Program-made: the position numbers and the translations under genes
The notes under the pieces: generated by a model
What the model saw: only the letters and a program-made list of their open reading frames with translations
What the model was told of the DNA's origin: nothing
The model's database searches: none
Part shown: positions 1 through 7,314 of the stretch, one piece after another
Layout: each line of letters begins with the position of its first letter
Numbering within the stretch: the stretch's first letter is position 1
NCBI RefSeq assembly: GCF_000379465.1
Contig: NZ_KB905393.1
Coordinates: 328 to 64,327, forward strand
Direction: 5' to 3'
Origin: Sciscionella marina DSM 45152
GTDB taxonomy: Bacteria > Actinomycetota > Actinomycetes > Mycobacteriales > Pseudonocardiaceae
DNA length: 64,000 nucleotides

Positions 1-79
1 TACGGCCGAGCCAACCTCGACCTCCCCAGAAAACGAGTCCTCCTCGCATAGAACCAATCACGAAAAGTGAGCCAGAGCC
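1..79 (+). mobile_element. Right end of a probable ISL3-type insertion sequence (transposase tail plus terminal repeat)
   Basis: The first 51 bases read in frame as the last 16 codons of a protein, YGRANLDLPRKRVLLA, ending at TAG 49-51. This resembles the end I remember for ISL3-family transposases (YGRA...LLRxRxLL). About 5 bases later, bases 55-79 read on the other strand as GGCTCTGGCTCACTTTTCG followed by TGATTG, which looks like an IS terminal inverted repeat starting GGCTCT. The rest of the element lies outside the window, so neither the matching left repeat nor a target duplication can be seen. The family call rests on a short peptide and is moderate at best. Confidence 0.5.
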
Positions 80-546
80 AAAGTTCCGACAGTCCCCCAC
101 CTGGCTCGATCTGCGCAGGCCCATCCTGAAACTCGACTGATCGCAGGACACGGTTCACACGTTCTGTGGAAAATAGGCGGTTCGTCCGCTCGGTGTCTCC
201 GGGAGTGGCCGTGTACCCGGTAATGCCCTTGGCCGATTTGCTCATCCGTCGTCTTCGGCGAGGACTGTCGGCCACCGGCTGACACTCTCCGGGCGACGGT
301 AAGCCGCTGGTGACGGTCGCTCGTGGCGACCGAAGCTTGGTCCGCGCGTTCGCGGGTTGACCGTTGAGGGTGTTCGACGGCTTCGCGGAGGTAGTGAGTG
401 CTGTCAGCGCGCAGTACGCATAAGCACCGCCCTCGACTATGTCGACGGTGGTGGGATCGCGCAGTTCCCGCGTACGAGAACCGCTGCGACTGGGCGTTTG
501 GTGGGTTCCAGGTTCGCTGGAGAGCGCGTTCAGCGGGTGGTACCGG
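80..546. other. Gene-free stretch between the IS end and the DUF5131 gene
   Basis: I see no convincing gene here. The short open frames on both strands have arginine- and serine-rich compositions typical of shadow frames and no ribosome binding site. No strong hairpin or repeat stands out. It lies downstream of the minus-strand gene ending at 547, so it may hold that gene's terminator, but none is obvious. Confidence 0.5.
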
Positions 547-1332
547 TCAGTTGCCATCCGGGTTTCGGTAGGCGGGCGGCGTCTGGTCCCAGGTGCGGCC
601 ATCGAGCACCCGGCCACCGGCATTGCGCGTGCGTCCTCCCCATTGCTTGAACAGGAACGGGATACCGGCGACCGTGCAGCGGTCACGGATATCGCGGACC
701 CAGTCGGGATGCATCCTGCGATGCCCGGTCCCGGACTCGCCGCCGACGTACACCCAGTCGATGCCGGTGAGATCGAGATCCGGCAATGGGCCGAGCAGCG
801 GCTGCAACGACAGGAACCGCACCGAGGCGGGGGTGGCGAGCAACCGGGCGCAGCGACGGGTGTGGTCGTTGTCCTCGACGGTCGTACCCCACCAGGCGTT
901 CGGCAACGGCTCGGGTCGGAGCCGGTTGAGCAAGTGGGCCATGCGTGCCGGGCGTTTGGTCAGGGTGAAGAACGTGTGTCGCTCGGCTCGCCGCATCGTG
1001 TCGAGTACGGCGGCGACGAAATCGTCCGGGACCCTCGGATGGAACAGATCGCTCATCGAGTCGACGAACACCAGCTGCGGTGTGCGCCAGCGCAGCGGCC
1101 GGTCCAGCCGGTCAGGGTGGAGGGTCAGCGCGAAGCCCGGCCCGCTGGTACGGGGGTCACCGTCGTGCTGGTAACCCGGATTGCCCATGGCTTTCAGTCG
1201 TTTGGCGAAGATCAGTGCGTAACATCGCTCGCAGCCGGGGCTGACGGTGTCGCACCCGCTTGTCGGGTTCCAGGTCACCGTCTCGATCTGCCCTCCGTGG
1301 CCGGGATGGGCGTGCTTCCGGCCGGGTGTCAT
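547..1332 (-). CDS. Phage Gp37/Gp68-like protein (DUF5131 family)
   Basis: A protein of 261 residues starting at ATG 1332-1330. The N-terminal part has TVTWNPTSGCDTVSPGCERC followed by YA, the cysteine signature (C-x7-C-x2-C) of the DUF5131/Gp37-Gp68 family, a radical-SAM-like family of unknown reaction found in phages and mobile regions. Further family motifs are FVDSMSDLFH, HTFFTLTKRP, WWGTTVE and the C-terminal FLFKQWGG. The frame stays open upstream to 1662, but that extension is arginine-rich and overlaps the upstream gene. The ATG at 1332 forms an ATGA overlap with the upstream stop, so the two genes are translationally coupled. Function is unknown; the position beside an IS end suggests an acquired segment. 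Confidence 0.85.
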   Translation of the reverse strand: MTPGRKHAHPGHGGQIETVTWNPTSGCDTVSPGCERCYALIFAKRLKAMGNPGYQHDGDPRTSGPGFALTLHPDRLDRPLRWRTPQLVFVDSMSDLFHPRVPDDFVAAVLDTMRRAERHTFFTLTKRPARMAHLLNRLRPEPLPNAWWGTTVEDNDHTRRCARLLATPASVRFLSLQPLLGPLPDLDLTGIDWVYVGGESGTGHRRMHPDWVRDIRDRCTVAGIPFLFKQWGGRTRNAGGRVLDGRTWDQTPPAYRNPDGN

Positions 1333-1949
1333 CCGTCTGCGAGTCCGGGCCCGTGCTCGGCGGCGGTGAGATCGATGCGTGGCAGCTGGTCGAGTTCCGC
1401 GGATGTGAGTGCCGCCGTCGCGGCGTGCACCTGTGCCTGTCGTTCGGCGATTCGCCGCTCCACCTGCTGGGTGAGCTGGTAGGCCAGTGCCCCGGTCTGC
1501 TGGACGGTGGTCTCGTCGAGTCGCGGTTGCGGGATGGAGGTGATCGCGATCCCGCTGGCGGCACCGTGCTCGTCGCGGGCTGCGCCGACGCTGAACCTCT
1601 CCCTGGGATTGGCGGCAGGGTTGGTGTAGTGCTCGCACAGTTTGCCGAGGACGGCATGCCACTCGGTGACCTCGCCCCGCAGCGACGTCGCCTCGAGGTC
1701 TGCCTCGGTGAGGGCGGCACTCCGGACATCGGTGGTGAAGCAGCGGTTGTAGGAGAGCAATGCGGTGCTCCAGAGCGCTTCGATGACGAGGTCATCGGGC
1801 TCCTGGCGAGCGAGGTCGGCGAGCAGCCGTTCGCAACAGCGCAGCACCGTGTGCAGGTCGTCGAGGACGGCGGTGAGCTCGGCCAGTTCGAGTGCGGCAG
1901 GAGTGTTCAGTTCTCGTACGCTGGTGGGGGTTTCCGGCGTGGTGGCCAT
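1329..1949 (-). CDS. Hypothetical helical protein, 206 aa, coupled to DUF5131 gene
   Basis: I do not recognise a named family. The protein is largely alpha-helical by composition, with leucine- and alanine-rich N- and C-terminal thirds. A central segment around residues 60-120 contains WSTALLSYNRCF, then GEVTEWHAVLGKLCEHYTN. This is vaguely like helical proteins that pair a W..AL.SY.RCF motif with a short 'R..H' turn. The C-terminal third (QVERRIAERQAQVHAATAAL) may form a coiled coil. The stop codon overlaps the ATG of the DUF5131 gene (ATGA at 1332-1329), so the pair is one operon and probably one functional unit. Upstream is the stop of the large activator gene; its promoter may lie in the 26 bases between, or it may be read through from it. 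Confidence 0.75.
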   Translation of the reverse strand: MATTPETPTSVRELNTPAALELAELTAVLDDLHTVLRCCERLLADLARQEPDDLVIEALWSTALLSYNRCFTTDVRSAALTEADLEATSLRGEVTEWHAVLGKLCEHYTNPAANPRERFSVGAARDEHGAASGIAITSIPQPRLDETTVQQTGALAYQLTQQVERRIAERQAQVHAATAALTSAELDQLPRIDLTAAEHGPGLADG

Positions 1950-1975
1950 AAAGAACTCCTGTCCTGGCGAAGCGG

Positions 1976-3820
1976 TCAGTGACGTTTCCGCGACTGGTCA
2001 GGGACGACGATCCCGAAATCGTGGATCTTGCGGTAGATCGTGGCCCGCGAGATGTTCAGCAGCTTGGCGGCCTGCGGCTTGTTGCCGTCCGCGTCCTGCA
2101 GTGCCTGCACGATGGTGTCGCGCTCGGACACCTGGATCGGGCTCAGTTCCCGCTGGGAGGCGGTGCGGAACCGGGCGGGCAGATCGGCAGGCCGGATCGT
2201 GCCGCTGCGGCGGTACCGGGTGATGCGCTTGAGAACTCCGTAAAGCTCGGTGACGTTGCCCGGCCAGTTGGCGCGCATCAACAGGTGCAGCGCACTCGGC
2301 GAGCAGCTGAGCTGGTTGCCATGGCTGAGCCGATTCAGCAGGAAGGGGATCAGCTGGTCGAGGTCGGCGAGGTGGCGTCGCAGGGGCGGCACGGCGACGG
2401 TGTAGGGGAACAGTGCGACCAGTGCCGTGAGCCGGGGATCGGTCTCGGGGTCGGGTTCGAGGGTCAGCACCACCCAAGGGGGGAGCGGGCGAGCGCGGGC
2501 GTGCCCGAGCAGTTCGGTGACCGCGGCGATCGTGGTGTCCGGGCACCGGTCGAGGTGGCGCAGAATCACGGTGTCGACCGGGTCGTCGAAAACATGCTGG
2601 CGCAGCTGGGCGAGCACGTTCTCCTCACCGGTGGCATCGATGCCGCGGCAGTGACCGGTCGGGGTGTGGCGCTGGTGGACGGTACGAGCCAGGGTGTGCT
2701 TGCCGGTACCCGATTCGCCCGCCAGGATCAACCAGTCGCCGTCTCGGCAGTGGGCGTCGACCTGCTGACAACAGCGCTGCCATGCCAGGGAGGTTCCCAC
2801 CAGCCCCGGCAGGTAGAGCGGCACCGCCGGACTGGTGCCGGGGACCTCACTTTCCTGGTGGTCGACGAGCTGAGCGCTCAGGATGCCACCGGCGATGTCA
2901 TCGTCGCGGTGACCGACGATGCGGCGGAACCGAACGCGCGCGGCGATACCGGTAGGCAGGGTGATCGTGGCGGAGTTGCTGTGCGTCTCGGCGAGGACCT
3001 GCCGCGCTTGCTGCAGCAGCATCGCCTGGTCGTCGGCACTGAGCAGTTGGCGGGCGCAATCGTTGATCATCACGAGGTCGTCGTTGAAGGCCATGACGAT
3101 GCCGGTGGTGTGCCGACAGCCCTGTAGGTAGGACTGCAGCAACGCGAACTCGCGCGTATTCGTGTGAGTGAGCAGGGACTGCCTGATCTGTTCGGCGGTG
3201 CTGCGGGCCAGGGCGATCAGCAGTTTCCCTGCATCGCGGCTGCGGCAGGTCAAATCGACCGCCCCGAGCATGACGCCGGAGACCGGGTGGCGGATGGGGA
3301 CACCCGCACAGGCCAGTCCCTCGAGGTGTTCGGCGTAGTGCTCGTGACCGAACACGTGGGTGGGACGGCCGTCTTCCAAGGCGGTGCCGATGCCGTTGGT
3401 GCCGACGAACTGTTCGCCGTAGCTGAAGCCGGGCACGAGCTCGACGCGTTCGAGGTGCCGGTGCAGTTCGGTGTCGCCGGTGTGCTGGTTGACCACCACT
3501 CCGCTGGGATCGGTGAGGATCAGGCTGATTGGCTGGCCGTCGAGCTGCTCGCCGAGCCGGGCGAGCACGGGTTCGGCGCCGTGCAGCAGGGGTGTGTCGC
3601 TGTCTCGGTCGGCGAAGTAGGGCAGTTCGATGCGGTCGGTGGGAACCTGGGACCGTTTCGATCGCCACCAGGAGGTCAGGATCTCTTCACGGACCTGGTT
3701 CGCGTCTACCGGCTCGGCGGTGAGGAACCGGACCCGGTTGCGGGCTAGTAGGCGTTGCGAATCGGACTGTTGCGATTCGGACTGGAGTGCCGAGCCGGGG
3801 GCGGGCTCGGTGGCATTCAC
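1976..3820 (-). CDS. mimR: AcoR/MimR-like Fis-family transcriptional activator of the mim operon
   Basis: A 614-residue regulator. Domains in order are a GAF-like sensor (about residues 80-215, with the LVPGFSYGEQFVGTNGIGTA block), an AAA+ module with Walker A GESGTGKH (about 368-375), and a C-terminal Fis-type helix-turn-helix (about 560-605, NKPQAAKLLNISRATIYRKI). The AAA+ module is short and has no GAFTGA sigma-54 contact loop, as in other actinobacterial AcoR-like activators. I start it at GTG 3820-3818 because AGGAGG (complement of 3830-3835) sits 9 bases upstream; an ATG at 3868 lacks such a site and would overlap the palindromic control sequence. It is divergent from mimABCD, and by analogy with MimR of mycobacteria it should activate that operon in response to its substrate. 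Confidence 0.85.
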   Translation of the reverse strand: MNATEPAPGSALQSESQQSDSQRLLARNRVRFLTAEPVDANQVREEILTSWWRSKRSQVPTDRIELPYFADRDSDTPLLHGAEPVLARLGEQLDGQPISLILTDPSGVVVNQHTGDTELHRHLERVELVPGFSYGEQFVGTNGIGTALEDGRPTHVFGHEHYAEHLEGLACAGVPIRHPVSGVMLGAVDLTCRSRDAGKLLIALARSTAEQIRQSLLTHTNTREFALLQSYLQGCRHTTGIVMAFNDDLVMINDCARQLLSADDQAMLLQQARQVLAETHSNSATITLPTGIAARVRFRRIVGHRDDDIAGGILSAQLVDHQESEVPGTSPAVPLYLPGLVGTSLAWQRCCQQVDAHCRDGDWLILAGESGTGKHTLARTVHQRHTPTGHCRGIDATGEENVLAQLRQHVFDDPVDTVILRHLDRCPDTTIAAVTELLGHARARPLPPWVVLTLEPDPETDPRLTALVALFPYTVAVPPLRRHLADLDQLIPFLLNRLSHGNQLSCSPSALHLLMRANWPGNVTELYGVLKRITRYRRSGTIRPADLPARFRTASQRELSPIQVSERDTIVQALQDADGNKPQAAKLLNISRATIYRKIHDFGIVVPDQSRKRH

Positions 3821-3872
3821 GGTGGCGCTCCTCCTCTCCGGAACCCTGGGCACAGACCAGCTGGACACATCC

Positions 3873-3888
3873 TGTGCCCTGGGTCACA
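3873..3888. promoter_or_regulatory. CRP/GlxR-like site upstream of mimR
   Basis: TGTGCCCTGGGTCACA matches the 16-base actinobacterial CRP/GlxR consensus TGTGAnnTAnnTCACA at nine of its ten fixed outer positions (C instead of A at position 5). It sits about 53 bases upstream of the mimR start. A near copy (GGTGCCCTGGATCACA) lies at 17193-17208 upstream of the first IclR gene. Cyclic-AMP-type carbon control is an inference. Confidence 0.4.
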
Positions 3889-3916
3889 GGATACGGGTCA
3901 GGGAAACCATGCCGTG

Positions 3917-3932
3917 GTCTCAATATTGAGAC
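3917..3932. promoter_or_regulatory. 16-bp perfect palindrome, probable MimR operator 1
   Basis: GTCTCAATATTGAGAC is a perfect inverted repeat in the region between the divergent mimR gene and the mim genes. Its right half plus two flanking bases (ATTGAGACAG) recurs at 4302-4311. Position and symmetry fit the binding site of a dimeric Fis-type activator. Confidence 0.6.
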
Positions 3933-4034
3933 AGCTGGTGGCGGCCCGGGGAGTTGTCATGGAGCACCGGATCCCGGCATCCGCCGGGGCGGTGATCGTG
4001 GAGCCGCCAGTCCTGGCCCCATGGGAGGTGCGCT

Positions 4035-4280
4035 TTGTCCGCTGAAAACTCGGACCGGGAGACCTACAACCCGTGGAGCGTGGTCCATCTGGTGTTCGAT
4101 CACCTGGCTGACCGCGGGCTGCACCCGGCATTCGGAGAGAGTGGGGATCCGAGCGCTCCCGCCGCGGAACTCCTGCGGGCGCTGGGCATCCATCCCTCGG
4201 TGAAACCGGACACACGGATACAGGAAGGCGTGCGCGAGGAGCTGGCCGCACTGCGCAAGACGATGTTCGACGAGTCCTGA
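4035..4280 (+). CDS. Small protein of unknown function upstream of mimA
   Basis: An 81-residue acidic, soluble protein without cysteines, membrane segment or known motif. It starts with TTG at 4035, preceded by a good GGGAGGTG site at 4023-4030; no ATG or GTG gives a comparable start. Notable segments are NPWSVVHLVFDHLADRGLHP and AAELLRALGI. It lies between the two copies of the palindromic element and 181 bases before mimA, so it has its own leader but probably shares the same activator. It could be a small accessory or sensing protein of the monooxygenase system; this is guesswork. Confidence 0.65.
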   Translation: MSAENSDRETYNPWSVVHLVFDHLADRGLHPAFGESGDPSAPAAELLRALGIHPSVKPDTRIQEGVREELAALRKTMFDES

Positions 4281-4293
4281 CCGCACCCTCGTC

Positions 4294-4309
4294 GTCTTGG
4301 AATTGAGAC
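4294..4309. promoter_or_regulatory. Imperfect palindrome, probable MimR operator 2, upstream of mimA
   Basis: GTCTTGGAATTGAGAC has the same length and identical right half as the perfect palindrome at 3917-3932, and the first four bases also match. It lies 153 bases before the mimA start. A TTGACA hexamer follows at 4320-4325, which could be a -35 element, though no clear -10 sequence follows at the usual distance. Confidence 0.5.
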
Positions 4310-4461
4310 AGAAAACACGTTGACATCTGGTGTGCTGGAAGTCGTCGGAGAGGCGCCGACGGGCACCGCTTCGTATCGAAAGCATCCGGGTCTGTCGCGA
4401 CAGACCCGACGGAAAAGGTGCAACGGTCACCGCCGCTGTGTGGCGGCGGGAAGGAGTGATC

Positions 4462-6111
4462 ATGAGCCGCCAGAGCGTGGCGAAAGCCCACCAGAAGATC
4501 CAGGAACTGTCCTGGGAACCGGCCTATCACGAGCCGGTCTCGCATTACGGTACCGACTACACGTTCCGCAAGGCGAAGAAGAAGGACCCGCTCAAGCAGG
4601 TCCTGCGCTCGTACTTCCCGATGGAGGAGGAGAAGGACAACCGGGTCTACGGGGCCCAGGACGGTGCTATCCGCGGGAACATGTTCCGACAGGTGCAGCA
4701 GCGCTGGATGGAGTGGCAGAAGCTGTTCCTGTCCATCATCCCGTTGCCGGAGATCTCCGCCGCCCGCGCGATGCCGCTGTTGTTCCGTACGGTGCCGAAC
4801 CCGGAGTTGCACAACGGCCAGGCCATCCAGATGATCGACGAGGTTCGCCATTCGACAATTCAGCAGAACCTGAAGCGCCTGTACATGAACAACTACATCG
4901 ACCCGGCGGGGTTCAACTCCAGCCTGCGGGGATTCCAGAACGACTATGCCGGAACGATCGGGCGGCAGTTCGCGGAAGGGTTCATCACCGGCGATGCGAT
5001 CACTGCGGCGAGTATCTACCTGACGATCGTCGCCGAGACCGCGTTCACCAACACGCTGTTCGTGGCCATGCCGGGCGAGGCGGCAGCCAACGGTGACTAC
5101 CTGCTGCCGACGGTCTTCCACTCGGTGCAGTCCGACGAATCCCGCCACATCAGCAACGGCTACGCCACCCTCCTGATGGCGCTGTCCGACGAGAGCAACC
5201 ATCAGCTTCTCGCCAGGGACCTGCGCTACGCGTGGTGGAACAACCACTGTGTCGTGGACGCGGCGATCGGCACGTTCATCGAGTACGGCACGAAGGACCG
5301 CCGCAAGGACCGGGAAAGCTACGCCGAGATGTGGCGGCGGTGGATCTACGACGACTACTACCGCAGCTACCTCGTCCCGCTGGAAAAGTACGGACTGGAG
5401 ATCCCGCACGATCTGATCGAGGAATCCTGGAACCGGATCTGGAACAAGGGCTATGTCCACGAGGTCGCACAGTTCTTCGCCACGGGCTGGATCGCGAACT
5501 ACTGGCGCATCGACCCGATGACCGACGAGGACTTCGAGTGGTTCGAACACAAGTACCCGGGCTGGTACGACAAGTACGGCGCCTGGTGGGAGAACTACAA
5601 CCGCCTTTCGGTACCGAACGGCCACAAACCGATCGCCTTCGAGGACGTCGACTACGTCTACCCGCACCGGTGCTGGACCTGCATGGTGCCGTGCCTGATC
5701 CGCGAGGACATGGTGATGGACGAGGTCGACGGGCAGTGGCGCACCTACTGCTCGGAGCCGTGCCACTGGACCGACAAGGTCGCTTTCCGGCCCACCTATC
5801 AGGGTAGGCAGACGCCCAATATGGGCAAGCTGATCGGCAGCCGGGAGTGGGAAACCTTATACCACAACTGGAACTTCGCCGACATCGTCAAGGATATGGG
5901 CTTCGTCCGTGACGACGGCAACACGCTGACCGCCCAGCCACATCTGGATCTGGACCCGAAGAAGATGTGGACCTTGGAGCACCTGCGGCGTTGCCCGCCG
6001 TTCCCGAGCCCGAACGTCACCTTGAACGAGATGACCGAGGCCGAGCGGGAGGCGTTCCGCGCCGATTACGTCCGCCAGGGTCCGGCAGGGCGTCCGGCGC
6101 CGGCGAGCTGA
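4462..6111 (+). CDS. mimA: Binuclear iron monooxygenase, hydroxylase large subunit (MimA/PrmA)
   Basis: A 549-residue catalytic subunit of a soluble di-iron monooxygenase of the MimABCD/propane 2-monooxygenase group, which oxidises substrates such as propane, acetone or phenol. The di-iron ligands are visible: E97, E127 and H130 in DEVRH, then E192, E226 and H229 in DESRH. The C-terminal part has the cysteine cluster [10 protein letters not shown] typical of the family's YHS-like region. ATG 4462 is chosen because AAGGAG lies at 4451-4456; the frame is open upstream but has no other good start. It is followed by the reductase, small subunit and coupling protein. Whether the main substrate is propane, acetone or a phenol cannot be told from sequence. 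Confidence 0.95.
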   Translation: MSRQSVAKAHQKIQELSWEPAYHEPVSHYGTDYTFRKAKKKDPLKQVLRSYFPMEEEKDNRVYGAQDGAIRGNMFRQVQQRWMEWQKLFLSIIPLPEISAARAMPLLFRTVPNPELHNGQAIQMIDEVRHSTIQQNLKRLYMNNYIDPAGFNSSLRGFQNDYAGTIGRQFAEGFITGDAITAASIYLTIVAETAFTNTLFVAMPGEAAANGDYLLPTVFHSVQSDESRHISNGYATLLMALSDESNHQLLARDLRYAWWNNHCVVDAAIGTFIEYGTKDRRKDRESYAEMWRRWIYDDYYRSYLVPLEKYGLEIPHDLIEESWNRIWNKGYVHEVAQFFATGWIANYWRIDPMTDEDFEWFEHKYPGWYDKYGAWWENYNRLSVPNGHKPIAFEDVDYVYPHRCWTCMVPCLIREDMVMDEVDGQWRTYCSEPCHWTDKVAFRPTYQGRQTPNMGKLIGSREWETLYHNWNFADIVKDMGFVRDDGNTLTAQPHLDLDPKKMWTLEHLRRCPPFPSPNVTLNEMTEAEREAFRADYVRQGPAGRPAPAS

Positions 6112-6120
6112 CCGCCGCAC

Positions 6121-6174
6121 GGAACCGGGCAGGGAGATCCACGCGCGTGCGGCTGGGCTCCCGGCCCGGTTTCC
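6121..6174 (+). other. Stable hairpin between mimA and mimB
   Basis: GGAACCGGGCAGGGAG at 6121-6136 pairs with CTCCCGGCCCGGTTTCC at 6158-6174, with one internal mismatch and one bulge. A second, mutually exclusive stem is possible between CCGCACG at 6115-6121 and CGTGCGG at 6146-6152. There is no following T-run, so it looks more like an mRNA processing or stabilising element than a terminator. Confidence 0.5.
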
Positions 6175-6210
6175 GGATCGCTTTCCATTCGGAAGGGACC
6201 GCAGAAAGCC

Positions 6211-7269
6211 ATGGCAGACACACATACGGTGCGTTTCGAACCGGTCGGCATCGAGATCGAGGCGAACGAGGGCGAGAACGTCCTCAGCGCGGCATTCCGG
6301 CAGGGCGTGATGCTCATGCACGGATGTAAAGAGGGGCAGTGCGCCTCATGCAAATCGTTCCTGCTCGAGGGGGACGAGGGCGAGGAATTCGAGCTCGACC
6401 GCTATTCCACGTTTGCGCTCAACGATTTCGAGAAGGACGAGGGATACACGCTGCTGTGCCGTACTCGCGCCTACGACGATCTCGTCGTGGAGTTGCTCAA
6501 CTACGACGAGGAGATGATCCATTCCGGGCTGCCGATCCAGGAGGCCACGGTCGAGGTGGCGGCCAATGAGCCGGTCACGCACGACATGCGGCAGCTCGTG
6601 GTACGCCTCGTCGAGCCCACGACGGTGAAGTTCTTCCCGGGCCAGTACATGGATTTCGCCGTGCCCGGTACCGGGGAGACCCGGTCCTTCTCGATGGCCA
6701 ACACCTCCAGCCTGCAGAACGGACAGCTGGAGTTCGTCGTCAAGGTCTATCCGGGCGGGTTGTTCTCGCAGTTCCTGGAAACCGGGCTCGTAGCCGGGGA
6801 TCGACTGCACGTGACCGGCCCGTACGGGATGTTCACTTTGCGCAACAACCCGGACGCGGATCTCGTGTTCGTCGGCGGCGGGGCCGGGATGGCGCCGATC
6901 CTGGCGCTGTTGCGGTCGATGACCGAACGCGGCATCGACCGCAGAGCGACCTTCTACTACGGCGCGCGCAGCCGCAGAGATCTGTGTTTCACCGAGGAGC
7001 TGCGTGCTCTCGAACGTACCCTGCCGGGATTTCGCTACGTGCCAGCGCTTTCCGAGCCGGCCGCGGAGGACGACTGGGACGGCGAGATCGGCCTGATCAC
7101 CGACATCGTCAAGCGGGCCGGGCCGGACCTGGCCGGCGCTGATGCCTACGTGTGCGGACCACCACCGATGGTAGAGGCCGCCGTGGAGCTGCTACCCGCA
7201 TTGGGGGTTGACGAGAGCCGAGTCTTCTACGACAAGTTCACCACCACCGGCGATGCCGACGCGGGCTGA
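6211..7269 (+). CDS. mimB: Monooxygenase NADH reductase component (MimB)
   Basis: A 352-residue flavin/iron-sulfur reductase that passes electrons from NADH to the MimA/MimC hydroxylase. The N-terminal plant-type [2Fe-2S] ferredoxin domain has C39, C44, C47 and C83 (CKEGQCASC...LLC). It is followed by an FAD-binding domain (FPGQYMDFAVPG and RSFSMAN) and an NAD-binding domain (VFVGGGAGMAPILALLR, then YVCGPPPMVEA). Length and domain order are normal for the family. ATG 6211 follows GGAAGG at about 6191-6196; the spacing is long, but no in-frame start closer to the site exists. It is separated from mimA by a 99-base gap that holds a hairpin. Confidence 0.95.
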   Translation: MADTHTVRFEPVGIEIEANEGENVLSAAFRQGVMLMHGCKEGQCASCKSFLLEGDEGEEFELDRYSTFALNDFEKDEGYTLLCRTRAYDDLVVELLNYDEEMIHSGLPIQEATVEVAANEPVTHDMRQLVVRLVEPTTVKFFPGQYMDFAVPGTGETRSFSMANTSSLQNGQLEFVVKVYPGGLFSQFLETGLVAGDRLHVTGPYGMFTLRNNPDADLVFVGGGAGMAPILALLRSMTERGIDRRATFYYGARSRRDLCFTEELRALERTLPGFRYVPALSEPAAEDDWDGEIGLITDIVKRAGPDLAGADAYVCGPPPMVEAAVELLPALGVDESRVFYDKFTTTGDADAG

Positions 7270-7314
7270 ACCGCGCCGGGTGGCCGTCCGATTCGCAGAC
7301 AAGGACGAAATGCG

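Noticed and set aside
439..1482. Plus-strand frame of 347 codons
   Set aside because: It is antisense to the DUF5131 protein, whose cysteine motif and coupled start are convincing; the plus frame has no motif or ribosome site.
4320..4350. Sigma-54 type -24/-12 promoter for mimA
   Set aside because: No GG-N10-GC pair at a suitable place was found, and the activator lacks the sigma-54 contact loop; actinobacteria generally lack sigma-54.
3898..5766. Long minus-strand frame of 622 codons opposite mimA
   Set aside because: It mirrors the codons of mimA, a clear enzyme with its iron ligands, and shows the valine-, arginine- and histidine-rich composition of an antisense shadow in GC-rich DNA.
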